DNA of 64,000 nt, taken from contig NC_088295.1 of the NCBI RefSeq assembly GCF_032854445.1, positions 94,233,805 to 94,297,804 of the forward strand. Direction: 5' to 3'. The stretch's first letter is position 1. Each line of letters opens with the position of its first letter. The DNA comes from Liolophura sinensis (lineage: Eukaryota; Mollusca; Polyplacophora; Chitonida; Chitonidae). A program made the position numbers and the translations under genes. Shown in pieces: positions 39,401 through 51,100 of the stretch. Below the pieces are notes generated by a model that saw only the letters and a program-made list of their open reading frames with translations, did no database searches and was not told where the DNA came from.

Positions 39401-42400
39401 TGTGCTGATCTCTGAGCCATATGGTGCACCAGCATGTGAAAGTATGTCTTCCTTGTGCTGATCTCTGAGCCATATGGTACACCAACATGTGAAAGTATGT
39501 CTTCCTTGTGCTGAATGATGAGCCATAAAGGATACTGTGCAGTCTCCCAACTTAAAATAGCAAATCTTGATCTAACAATTAGGCTGCTTTTTAGAGCTGT
39601 GCATATTGATGCGCACACATATAGAAGATACAATTACTGCTCTCATACAATTGCTGCTCTCTTGAGAGGACATCAGTGATGCAGGTCATGTCCTCATAAG
39701 GTACAAATAAGTTTTGTCATCCATGTACAACAATATACACAGATGTGCTGCTTTTGTGTTTTGTAGCTCCCGGAATGAATGGGGATGTTGTGGAACGTGG
39801 TGAGGAGGGGAACTCCACCAATGGACAGGATGACCAACTGAAGCCTCTTAATCTGGTAAGCTCATCAACTGATCTTGTTCATGTGATATCACTGCCTCTG
39901 CTATGTGCTCATCTCTGAACTTCGCCAGTCACTCTATCCCATCAAAGCTTGTATATTCACCAGGTTTCATTTAAGATTAGGATGTTGAATCTGTGTTGAA
40001 AGTGTCTTTGTGAAATGTTTCATCACACATCTTCTGTTAGTTATGGATGGTGCCCACATTGACGTTACCTGTGTGATATTACCAGACTGCATGTAGTATT
40101 TTACCTTTACTTTAAGGCAACGAGCAGTAGCGCAGGTACAGTTGCAGCCCGGACTGTGTCAGCAGCGGCGACCCTTCAACCCATTATGACACTGGCTCAG
40201 ACAACACTGCAGACGCAGCTGGCGCGCACACAGCTGCCCGGGGGCGTCACCCAGATGGTACAGGCGCAGCCCATCCAGATACAGGCGCAAGATGTCTCCC
40301 AGCAGACCCAGGTGACTGTCCAGCAAATCGCGCAGGCCCTCTCCCAGCAGATGCCTTACTCACAAGGAGGATTCATCATACAGTCCCAGTTTGGCCAGCA
40401 GGTGGTAGTATTTATACCTACATCTGCCATGTGTTTATGTGTCAAATTTCCTGCCAGGACCAAATTATTTGTATACATTCCTTTATTTGCTGACTGATGG
40501 ATTAGAATAACTTTGAACCACAAAAGTGTTTTTCCTCATACCAAACTCCTGCATTCACTTTTTGTCAGCTGACAAGCTGTGATGTCTGCCATTGTACCAT
40601 TGTGTCAAAATGCAACTCAGTCAGTCAGTAAAAGGAACACAAGTCCTAGGCTGAGGCATATACATGCATGGTTTGGAATGGTGTGACGAGAGAAAACTGC
40701 AGCACACTGTAAGTCATTTGTGAACATTAGACCTGGTGCCTTTCTTGTTTAGCACTGGCAACACTCAGTACATGTACTTGTATATCCACTCATGATTAAT
40801 GTCAGGTTGTTATCTCCATGTATCTCCACTCATGATGAATGTCAGGTTGTTATCTCCATGTATCTCCACTCATGATTAATGTCAGGTTGTTATCTCCATG
40901 TATCTCCACTCATGATGAATGTCAGGTTGTTATCTCCATCTATTTCCAATCATTGTGAATGTCAGGTTGTTATCTCCATGTGTCTCCACTCATGATGAAT
41001 GTCAGGTTGTTATCTCCATGTGTCTCCACTCATGATGAATGTCAGTTTGTTATCTCCATGTATCCCCACTCATGATGAATGTCAGTTTGTTATCTCCATG
41101 TATCTCCACTCATGATGAATGTCAGGTTGTTATCTCCATGTATCTCCACTCATGATTAATCTCAGGTTGTTATCTCCATGTATTTCCAATCATTGTTAAT
41201 GTCAGGTTGTTATCTCCATGTATCTCCACTCATGATACATGTCAGGTTGTTATCTCCATGTATCTCCACTCATGATGAATGTCAGGTTGTTATCTCCATG
41301 TGTCTCCACTCATGATGAATGTCAGGTTGTTATCTCCATGTATCTCCTCTCATGATGAATGTCAGTTTGTTATCTCCATGTATCTCCACTAGGCTGTTCT
41401 TTATGACACTTGTACCTGATGGCTTACCTCTACAGTTAATCATGTGAATCATTGAGATTGTTTTTATTCTCTTCCTCACAGATTCCTATGGCCACACAGA
41501 TACCTGGTAACTTTCAGCTCTCAGCAGTGGATCTCCAGCAAATACAACAACAACTTCAGCAGCACCAGCAGCAGTTACAACAACAACAGCAGCAAATACA
41601 GCAGCAGGTGGTACAGGTCAGTTTCTGCTTACTGGTAGCAAAATGACTGTGGCCGGCAAATTCATATAGAACCCATACTTTTGGTGAATTCAGTTTTAGA
41701 AATTGTCATATATGGCTTACTGCATGCTAACCCTAACAGTCTTAATTGAGCCACTGCCCTTGAACTTAGTTGATTATCATTTCTGATCTCTTTGAGAGCA
41801 CTGCAGCACACTGTAAGTCATTTGTGTCAGAGTTTTTCTTTGAGATCAGGGATTTTTGAAAGGCCTACAGGAAGTAGCAGTATTTTAATCTAAAGTCCAG
41901 AATGAGCCAGGTTGGTGTGGTTCTTTGTAGCCATATGTGTGATTGGAATAACAGTGTATAAAAACTTTACTTTGGAATGTAGAACTAACACTTTCACATT
42001 GTTTTTCTGTGTAGTATGATGGCTAACATGGGCTTGACAGACCACTGATTGCACCTAATCATTAATTGATTCTCTATTGATTATTGAGTTTTGGTTGAGC
42101 TTCCATGTTCACATTCCAAATATCTTAGAAGCTCATCCATAAATTTATTCAACATTAACACTAACCTTCAGTGTGGCAGGACTGCCCAAGGCAGTTGTCT
42201 TTTGTCAGGTAGTTTAACTGTAGACTGCATGTCTTCTAGTCCTTCAGTTTGGGAGCATTTGCATAGCAGAATGCACCAGAAGATATATGTTGGTCATTGT
42301 ACAATATATAAATCTCAGGACCTGGAGGTGGACTGGGAGTTATCCATGTGACAAGTTAAATTTACAGATGGTAGGAAGGAGAGATAAAGGCACCGGTATG

Positions 42401-45400
42401 ATGAGGTCCTAAATGAGACAGTGGTTAACAGTAGTAATCAGGTGGTAAGATATAGTCTACATGACACAAAGCCTACTGGGAGGGTAACATGTAGCCTATG
42501 TGAGGATGGTGATGAGGCCGTAACATGTAGCCTATGTGTGACAGTGGTGATGAGGCAGTAACATGTAGCCTATGTGTGACAGTGGTGATGAGGCGGTAAC
42601 ATGTAGCCTATGTGTGACAGTGGTGATGAGACGGTAACATGTAGCCTATGTGTGACAGTGGTGATGAGGCAGTAACGTGTAGCCTATGTGTGACAGTGGT
42701 GATGAGGCAGTAACATGTAGCCTATGTGTGACAGTGGTGATGAGGCAGTAACATGTAGCCTATGTGTGACAGTGGTGATGAGGTGGTAACATGTAGCCTG
42801 TGTGTGACAGTGGTGATGAGGTGGTAACATGTAGCCTATGTGTGACAGTGGTGATGAGGCAGTAACATGTAGCCTATGTGTGACAGTGGTGATGAGGCGG
42901 TAACATGTAGCCTATGTGTGACAATGGCGATGAGGCGGTAACATGTAGCCTATGTGTGACATTGGTGATAAGACGGTAACATGTAGCCTGTGTGTGAGGG
43001 TGGTGATTAGGTGGTAACATGTAGCCTATGTGTGACAGTGCTGATGGGGCGGTAACATGTAGCCTATGTGTGACATTGGTGATGAGGCAGTAACGTGTAG
43101 CCTGTGTGTGAGGGTGGTGATGGGGCGGTAACATGTAGCCTATGTGTGACAATGATGATGAGGTGGTAACATGTAGCCTGTGTGTGAGGGTGGTGATGAG
43201 GTGGTAACATGTAGCCTTTGTGTGACAGCGGCGATGAGGCGGTAACATGTAGCCTATGTGTGACCGTGGTGATGGGGCGGTAACATGTAGCCTATGTGTA
43301 ACAGTGGTGATGAGGCGGGTAACATGTAGCCTATGTGTGACAGTGGTGATGAGGCGGTAACATGTAGCCTATGTGTGACAGTGGTGATGATGTGGTAACA
43401 TGTAGCCTATGTGTGAGGGTGATGATGAGGCGGTAACATGTAGCCTGTGTGTGAGGGTGGTGATGAGGTGGTAACCTATGTGTGACAGTGGTGATGAGGC
43501 GGTAACATGTAGCCTATGTGTGATAGTGGTGATGAAGTGGTAACATGTAGCCTGTGTGTGAGGGTGGTGATGAAGTGGCAACATGTAGCCTGTGTGTGAC
43601 AGTGGTGATGAGGCGGTAACGTGTAGCCTGTGTGTGACAGCGGTGATGAGGTGGTAACATGTAGCCTATGTGTGACAGTGGTGATGGGGCGGTAACATGT
43701 AGCCTATGTGTGACAGTGGTGATGATGCGGTAACATGTAACCTATGTGTGACAGTGATGATGAGGTGGTAACATGTAGCCTATGTGTGAGGGTGGTGATG
43801 AGGCGGTAACATGTAGCCTATGTGTGTGAGGGTGGTGATGAAGTGGCAACATGTAGCCTGTGTGTGACGGTGGTGATGAGGCGGTAACGTGTAGCCTATG
43901 TGTGACAGCGGTGATGAGGTGGTAACATGTAGCCTATGTGTGACAGTGGTGATGAGGCGGTAACATGTAGCCTATGTGTGACCGTGGTGATGGGGTGGTA
44001 ACATGTAGCCTATGTGTGACAGTGGTGATGAGGCGGTAACGTGTAGCCTATGTGTGACAGTGGTGATGAGGCGGTAACATGTAGCCTGTGTGTGACAGTG
44101 GTGATGAGGTGGTAACATGTAGCCTATGTGTGACAGTGGTGATGAGGCGGTAACGTGGAGCCTATGTGTGACAGTGGTGATGATGCGGTAACATGTAGCC
44201 TGTGTGTGACAGTGATGATGAGGTGGTAACATGTAGCCTATGTGTGAGGGTGGTGATGAGGCGGTAACATGTAGCCTATGTGAGGGTGGTGATGAGGCGG
44301 TAACATGTAGCCTATGTGTGACAGTGATGATGAGGCGGTAACATGTAGCCTATGTGTGAGGGTGGTGATGAGGCGGTAACATATAGCCTGTGTGTGAGTG
44401 TGGTGATGAGGTGGTAACATGAAGGCTATGTGTGAGGGTGGTGATGGGGCGGTAACATGTAGCCTATGTGTGACAGTGGTGATGAGGCGGTAACATGTAG
44501 CCTATGTGTGACCGTGGTGATGGGGTGGTAACATGTAGCCTATGTGTGACAGTGGTGATGAGGTGGTAGCGTGTAGCCTATGTGTGACAGTGGTGATGAG
44601 GCGGTAACATGTAGCCTATGTGTGACAGTGGTGATGATGCGGTAACATGCAGCCTGTGTGTGAGTGTGGTGATGAGGTGGTAACATGTAGCCTATGTGTG
44701 ACAATGGTGATGAGGCGGTAACATGTAGCCTATGTGTGACAATGGTGATGAGGCGGTAACATGTAGCCTATGTGTGACAGTGGTGATGAGGCGGTAACAT
44801 GTAGCCTATGTGTGACATCGGTGATGAGGCGGTAACATGTAACGTATGTGTGACCGTGGTGATGAGGCGGTAACATGTAGCCTATGTGTGACAGTGATGA
44901 TGAGGTGGTAACATGTAGCCTGTGTATGAAGGTGGTAATGAGGCGGTAACATGTAGCCTATGTGTGACAGTGGTGATGAGGCAGTAACATGTAGCCTATG
45001 TGTGACCGTGGTGATGGGGTGGTAACATGTAGCCTATGTGTGACAGTGGTGATGAGGTGGTAGCGTGTAGCCTATGTGTGACAGTGGTGATGAGGTGGTA
45101 ACATGTAGCCTATGTGTGAGTGGTAATAAAGTTTTAACATGTAGTCTGTGTGTCACAGGGATAAAGAGGTGGTAAGATAGTGTGCATGACACATACAGTG
45201 GTAATGGGGTGGTAGGATGTAGTCTACGTGGCATACAATGGTAATGAGGTGGTAAGACGCAGTCTGCTGGGCAAACAGTTGTAATGGGGTGGTAAGATGT
45301 CGGCTTTATAGGGCACTGTGGCAATGAGGTGTTGAGATATATCATTTTTAGTAAAGTGGTGTAATGAGGTTGTAAGATGTAGTTTGCATAGAGCAGTGTC

Positions 45401-48190
45401 AGTGGTAGTGAGGGTGTAAGATGTATTACATGTAAGTGTGAGACCCTGTGATAATGGAGGATGATGTGTTGTTGTGCAGGCACAGCAACAGCTCCAGGGG
45501 CCCACGACGACAGCCACTAAAGTGACACCGACAGTACTGCAAGCCCAGGTGTTGAGTCCAGGGCTAACTAAGGTGTCAGCCAGCCCTCAGTTGATCCAGC
45601 AGGTCACCACCCCAGGGCAGGCCACGCCCGTCCCAAATCTTCAGCAGTTTGTATTCGTCAATCCCAGCCCACAGGCCAGCGGTATCCAGCCCCAGCTGCT
45701 TTTTCCCAACCAGGTCAGCGCAGCACAGGGCTTGTCTCAACATCACCAGGCTCGTCTAACATCTATATTGTGTCTCACTTGGTGCAGATTCCTATTCCTG
45801 TTACCTACTTCATCTGCAGTAACATCTATTACAATGGCCACTGCTGTTCATCCAATCCATTTCCTGCTTTCTTATTGTGGGCACTGAAGTCTGTACCTCT
45901 TAACTTTAATCCATGTGTTTGTGGTTTGATATGATTGGTCTCACCATTTCAAAAAGGAGCTAATGGACAGGCTGGAAGTAGGTGTCATTTTAGATGTAGA
46001 AAGCAAGGAATCAGTATAGGAAGCAGCTTCTAGATCTGACTCTAGGGAGATTGGGCACGAAACCTGTGTACATTGTAGTACTGAGGGGAAACTTGCTGAT
46101 ATTTGCACCTTCTATTGTAATGCCTGATAAAATATAAGTATTTAACCAAAACATACATGATTGTGATGGGTGGCAGAGCTGTTTACAGAGCTTCATAAGT
46201 GAGATTCTCTTTTGCTGTGGGGTTAATTTTCTGAACTGTTTGAGTTCATACCAGTGTTTTACTGTAGGATTTACTGCCATAATACTCTAATCATTACTGT
46301 CAAAATTATTTGTTTGTTCACAGTTTCATCTAACCTCTCTGTTCATTGAGTTATTTTAACATTTGTACCTGTGTTGAAGCTCATGTTATGGGGTAATTTT
46401 TTATCCATATACTTTCAGCTAGTTTTGTGGCATTAATATAACATTATACAGAGGTGTTGATGTTAAGTTGTCCCCAATGTTTTCTCTCCCATCAGAGCAT
46501 TGTACAGGGAGTGACACCATCAGCGACCTCTCCACAGACAGGCACCACTGTCACTGTAACACCTCAACCCTTGGTTGTCTCCCCTTCCTCACCCAACACC
46601 AGCCAGTCTCAGCCCACTGTACAGCCAGTGCCACTTGTGAGTTACCCTTATGTTTATCAGTCATCATTATCAAGTCTGTCTCTTTAGAATAAATGTTTCC
46701 TTGTCTTTTGCTTTATAGCATTTCTCAGTTAATAACTAGACTTTAAAGGCGATCAAGTCACTGACTCTTTATACATGTGAATAGATTTGGGTCAGATCAT
46801 CGTTTGTACAATGGACTTCTGTCATTTCAGCCAGAAGAAAACATTGATTTAGAAGAGTTGGAGCAGTTTGCGAAAACATTCAAGAGGAGGAGGATTGAAT
46901 TGGGTAAAAACAGCAGTTGTTAAATAATGCTTCTAAATAAATACATTGTTAAAACGATGAAAAAAAGAGGAACACTGGAGATACTGCAGGGCAGAACTAG
47001 TGCATTTTCATATGTGTGATGTTGCATACACCATTTGTGAAAGAGTATATTAACAGTTGACAGCTCATAGTTTGTGTGTTATTTTAGAGATGAGCATCCT
47101 GTGTGAGACTTTTGCGAGTTTGTATGCACACGTGTATTCATCTTAGCCTGATTGCAGGTAACTGAATACGGAGTAGGTGTTTAACTGTTTTATTTCACGT
47201 TATTTATGACACTGACACTTGTGGATACAGTGATTACATTTGAGTTTTCTTGTCTCTGCCTCAGGTTTTACCCAGGGGGACGTTGGCCTGGCTATGGGCA
47301 AACTCTACGGCAATGATTTCAGTCAGACCACCATCTCTCGGTTTGAGGCTCTCAACCTTAGCTTTAAGAACATGTGTAAGCTGAAGCCGTTGTTGTACAA
47401 GTGGTTGGAGGATGCCAACACGATGACCTCTAACCCCAGTGTGTTAGCAGGGTCTCCGGTCAGTTCGGACTCCATTAACAGGAGGAGGAAGAAGCGCACA
47501 AGTATCGACTCCTCCATACGTGTTGCCATGGAGAAGAGCTTCTTGCAGAACCCCAAACCCACGTCTGAGGAGATCGGCATCCTGGCCGACAGCTTGACTA
47601 TGGAGAAGGAAGTGGTGCGTGTGTGGTTTTGCAATCGGAGACAGAAGGAGAAACGCATCAACCCTCCGTCTTCACTCACCAATGCTCAGCTTCAGATCAT
47701 GAGCCTTAACCATGTGACTAGCGGGCTTGTGCCCACCTCCCCTGTCACCCAAATCGTGGGCAGTCCAGGCTCTGTGGTCTCCACAGTAACTACACCAACC
47801 ATGGCTGTGGGGGTACCCTCGGCGATGACCCTTCCCGTCAGTGTGTCCCCCTCATCGCACAGCACCGCAGCGTCAAACTCTGTGAGCATCTCCACACCGT
47901 CATCTGCTCACTCTGCCAAGTCTCTGCCAGGCAGCATTTTAAACACAAACTCTGCGGTAACAGTGAGTCTCGCTAACTCTGGTGGGGGCACACCGGTGAA
48001 GCTGACCTTACCCCCTGGCATGACGCTGTCCAGTGTCAATCAGACCCCTCTGAATATGACCACAGCAAATCCAAACTTAGTGTTAACGCCAGTGGCTAGC
48101 ACCAAGTCAAACTCTACCTCAACCAATGCACAACCCATCGTCCTCAGTGCTGCTGCCCTCTCTACTATAGCCTCAAAAAGTACGGCATAG
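24387..48190 (+). CDS. POU2F1: POU class 2 homeobox transcription factor (Oct-1/2 type), complete coding model
   Basis: Nuclear transcription factor that binds octamer DNA. Exons: 24387-24426, 39767-39855, 40117-40401, 41482-41616, 45480-45713, 46496-46636, 46831-46903, 47265-48190; 1923 nt, 640 aa, all phases consistent. Residues 44-261 are Gln-rich activation-type sequence, including LQQFVFVNP, equivalent to LQQFVLVHP of human Oct-1. The POU-specific domain spans about 312-384 ([55 protein letters not shown]). A 20-residue linker precedes the homeodomain at about 405-464 ([26 protein letters not shown]). A Ser/Thr-rich tail follows. The [20 protein letters not shown] stretch indicates class 2. 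Intron 1 is 15.3 kb. Alternative exons in the Gln-rich part are possible. Symbol is by nearest vertebrate paralogue; this is probably the single pro-orthologue of POU2F1/2/3. Confidence 0.95.
24427..26189 (+). other. POU2 intron 1, 5' part
   Basis: Unique intron sequence, with a C-rich tract near 25615-25680 and a SINE fragment at 25845-25950. No exon seen. Confidence 0.6.
25845..25950 (+). mobile_element. SINE family 2, 5'-truncated
   Basis: The 3' half only: CCTCTCCGGCTGTATGTGGG, AAGGTCTTGCAGCAACCCG, then ATATTCTTGAGTACAGC and an ATAAATAAATAAA tail. Confidence 0.85.
26190..28060 (+). repeat. 57-bp minisatellite in POU2 intron 1
   Basis: About 33 units with core GTCATGTGGACTGGACTTAG. The unit length is a multiple of three, so frames stay open through several units (a 202-codon plus-strand frame at 26122-26730). 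Subfamilies alternate in the second half. Confidence 0.95.
28061..34589 (+). other. POU2 intron 1, middle, unique sequence
   Basis: About 6.5 kb without array or recognised exon. It is AT-rich, with octamer matches at 28768-28775 and 33647-33654 and a 21-bp inverted repeat at 30642-30662. Regulatory content is possible but not shown. Confidence 0.5.
34590..34880 (+). repeat. Degenerate GT-rich tandem repeat
   Basis: Units of roughly 25-30 bp with TATTTTGTGTGTGAA and AAGTCTGT, much diverged. The frames on the minus strand (80-158 codons) are artefacts of this repeat. Confidence 0.7.
35440..37300 (+). repeat. 58-bp minisatellite in POU2 intron 1
   Basis: About 32 units with core CAATAACACAGACAGTTGAA, followed by GGTATACCTCACTTTACATG. 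A few units lack 12-20 bp. Confidence 0.95.
37615..39530 (+). repeat. 53-bp minisatellite in POU2 intron 1
   Basis: About 36 units with core GTATGTCTTCCCTGTGCTGA, low divergence. Because 53 is not a multiple of three, an open minus frame cycles through three phases to give a 605-codon frame (39633-37816) with a 53-residue superperiod. Confidence 0.97.
39767..39855 (+). CDS. POU2F1: POU2 exon 2
   Basis: Acceptor TGTTTTGTAG, donor AATCTG|GTAAGC. Encodes [20 protein letters not shown] and DDQLKPLNL. It could also provide a start at its internal ATG if exon 1 is wrong. The acidic, Asn/Gly-rich N-terminus resembles the start of Oct-1. Confidence 0.8.
40117..40401 (+). CDS. POU2F1: POU2 exon 3 (Gln-rich)
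   Basis: Acceptor CTTTAAG, donor CAGCAG|GTGGTA. Encodes 95 residues rich in Gln, Ala and Thr ([19 protein letters not shown]). Frame stays open past the donor only to 40497. Confidence 0.88.
40790..41395 (+). repeat. 40-bp minisatellite in POU2 intron 3
   Basis: About 15 units with core CTCATGATGAATGTCAGGTT, each containing GTTATCTCCATG. Confidence 0.95.
41482..41616 (+). CDS. POU2F1: POU2 exon 4 (poly-Gln)
   Basis: Acceptor TCTTCCTCACAG, donor GTACAG|GTCAGT. Encodes [20 protein letters not shown] and a Gln tract ending VVQ. An alternative donor at 41607 would drop three codons. Confidence 0.88.
42480..45125 (+). repeat. 38-bp minisatellite in POU2 intron 4
   Basis: About 70 units with core GTAACATGTAGCCTATGTGT, followed by GACAGTGGTGATGAGGC. 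Diverged and longer relatives flank it (42360-42480 and 45125-45440). Confidence 0.96.
45480..45713 (+). CDS. POU2F1: POU2 exon 5
   Basis: Acceptor TTGTTGTGCAG, donor AACCAG|GTCAGC. Contains [19 protein letters not shown], which aligns with the NLQQFVLVHP segment of human Oct-1. Confidence 0.9.
46496..46636 (+). CDS. POU2F1: POU2 exon 6
   Basis: Acceptor TCTCTCCCATCAG, donor CCACTT|GTGAGT. Encodes 47 residues rich in Ser, Thr and Pro, the spacer before the POU domain. Confidence 0.88.
46831..46903 (+). CDS. POU2F1: POU2 exon 7 (start of POU-specific domain)
   Basis: Acceptor TCTGTCATTTCAG, donor TTGG|GTAAAA. Encodes [20 protein letters not shown] and RIEL. Phase 1 joins the glycine before FTQGDVG. 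Confidence 0.96.
47265..48190 (+). CDS. POU2F1: POU2 exon 8 (POU-specific, homeodomain, C-terminus)
   Basis: Acceptor TCTCTGCCTCAG. One exon holds the rest of the POU-specific domain, the linker, the full homeodomain and about 175 residues of Ser/Thr/Pro-rich tail, ending TAG at 48188-48190. No intron splits the homeodomain. Confidence 0.97.
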
Positions 48191-51100
48191 CGCGACTGCA
48201 GTCTGAGCTAACGAGCATCAAAGAATTCCACTTTGTACAGCATTTCTGATACGGACCACATCTCACTAGTGTTAACTGCTGGTGGACTAAATATTTCCTT
48301 ATTTTTGTCCTTATTGCCTTGACTTTTATGGTATGTCTCAAGGAATACACTCTGTTGGTAAGTTGCCAGTCTATTGGTGTTACTGACAATCTTGCAGGTA
48401 GATATCAGAAAATGTGATATCTGTAGGAAATTAACCCAGAGACACAGGCCTGCTCAGTGTATCTTCCAAGCCAGAATGTGGCTGTCCACATACAATCTAA
48501 GTGCTTCAGCATCTGATGATAGGGTACGTGTAGCTCACAGACCGGGAACAGAGCAGATTTTATTTTGAGTTCTTTTTTTCTTAATTGTTTTTTTTTTTTT
48601 TTTTTTAATATGCATGTTAATTTTCCTGAACGTTAAGTCAAATGTGATTACCCAAAGCGTCCCAGACAAATAGGTGAGGACTGAGGAATTCACCATGGGT
48701 CATGTGAAGTGTGAAGGATCACATGTGCCATTGACTTGTAAACACTGCGATCAGCAGCCTAACATTTACATTACTCTTTCACATCATTGCCCTTCACACT
48801 CGTCACATTGATCATGAAACAGTAAAAACCAATCATCATATCAAGAGAAAGCAATACTTTCTGTTTATGGTTTCAATTATTTGTTTATTGTAATAATTTG
48901 CATAATATACATGTAGACAAACAATGGACGGGTAAAACCGTTGGGTGAAGGTTATGCCTGTGTGGTTTTTGTATATTTGATGACTTTTTATCACTGTGAG
49001 CGAATGTTGTGCCATACTTTTGTCTCTGGTTCTCTGTACTCATCATTATAAGTCTTGTCCACCCTACCACCACCCATCATCCCCCCCTCCCCCTCCCCCC
49101 ACCAAAAATATGTCATTCATTTTTCTTTGTCAGAGCAGAAGTCTTGCTTTATGACATGTGGGTGAGACATTTAGTTCTTGTTGAAATACTATGTCAGGAT
49201 AGTTGTAATGAAAGTTGGTATGAAGGGCAGCCGGGAAAATTGCTGCATTATCACGAGCAAATTGTGTCAGGAAGGTAAATTGATTTCTATCTCCTGGATT
49301 TCCAGAGTTGAACTTTTGAATCATGACTTCAAATTTCCATGAGACAAACACATCTATTTATCAGCCACTTATATTGCAACAGCCTGATGTTTTTTTTTTC
49401 ATCAGGTACAGTTCCTGACTAAAGATGATACTGTTCAGCTTTGTTGATATGATAGAGATAGGAAGATGTTCAGCTTTGTTGATATTGAAGAGATAGGAAG
49501 ATGTAAAGACAACGGTTTACATTCCATGTGAGGGGACATACAAAGGGTGCTCTATTCAAACAAGAATATCTCCCTTGCTTTATCACCCCCTTTTGAGGAA
49601 GGATTGCTTCATCAAACCTTTATAGATTCCAGTAAATGCTGACAGTTGTCAAGAGGTTTTGTTGGTGATAAAAATGCACTAGTTTTGTTTTGTATTAGCA
49701 CTCGGCTTGTTGGAAAAAGTGGTCTTGTAGCGAAACACCAGTAGCAGGGGAGACAACTAACCAGAATATGTATTTTTAACTTTACAACTAAACTTACATT
49801 TGCGCCGCAGAAATCTGTACTGGCACTAGCTCTATTATGTTATTTATGGGACAAACCTGGAATTTAGAAACATTTGGGCAATTTGTCTTTTTTATTTATT
49901 TTAATTTTCTTATCCAAGAGCCATGCAGTGTTTTATGAATTTTTCCCTTTTTTTAAGCACATTAAAACTAAAAACAATGCCCACCAGGACACAGAAAGTA
50001 AGTAATATTATTGTCCAAAAAATGCGTTAATGGAGGAGTGGTTAAAATGACCTGTACTGTGACAGCTCGACTGACCGTAGGATTTTCTATGTTATATACA
50101 CCTTACATGAGCTTGACTGGAAACTGCAGGGCCAGATTTTCACAATGTTGCTGTAAAGATCAGGAAAATATGGCTGAAGTGATGTGTACATTGTATCTAG
50201 GACCAGTTATGGAGATTCCCATTGTGCAGTAGGTTCAAGTTAGCTCCCATGTGGGTAAACTACTTTCAGGTGAATCCATGATGCTTGTTCTAGGGTGATG
50301 AAATTGATGATAAGGGTAAATCTGTTTTATTGATGATGCCTAACAAATGTATGACAAGCACTTACAGTGAACGGAAAGGGTTTTTCTTTTCGTTTTGCTA
50401 TATGCATATTGTTTTCCTGTATGCCAGTACCTTTTAATTTGTGGAAGGCTGAATTGGAAGTCTGCATTTGTCTGATAAATGACATTCCAGTTTTCCATTG
50501 ACCCCTTTAAATGCTTGAACAAGTCTATTTATGCTTACAGTTGAGTAGATTGTGTTGAAATCCAGATAATGAATGATGTATGTTTTTTGCAAATTACTGT
50601 TGGTATACATGTCATAAATGAGCCTGTCGTGTAAGTCTTGTCAAATAAGGTCAGAGAGAAAAGTGCTAATAAGAATGCAGAGTTTTTCAAACGAATATGT
50701 ATAGATTTTTTTTTTTGAAGAATTACAGAATTATATTCAGTTCCTTATTGGGTCAAGCCATGAGCTGTGACGCAGCTATATGGCTTTGGTAAATTGTGTA
50801 GTACGATGAGCATTCTGTACAAATCCATGTCTTACCTGGCCTGTGTGATGACCTGTGTATATTGTGGATGATATCTGACTGTGTACCTCTGATCATTGTC
50901 CAAACTCAGCATTATTAACAGTCACCTGTACATAGGGCCTACACACACCTACATAAATACATAGACTTTATTCCTTGTTGTGGCATATATATACTGTTAA
51001 ATACTTTTTATACCTTCTTTTTTATTGTTTTGTATGACAAAACCATTGATTTAGCTGTTTTATTTCTGTTCTTCATACATCCATGGTTGTACAGTCAGCA

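Noticed and set aside
37816-39633. 605-codon minus-strand open frame, longest in the window
   Set aside because: It is read entirely from the 53-bp minisatellite, antisense to POU2 intron 1; companion frames of 221-322 codons are open in the same array. The peptide is a 53-residue repeat forced by unit length, with no start context or domain.
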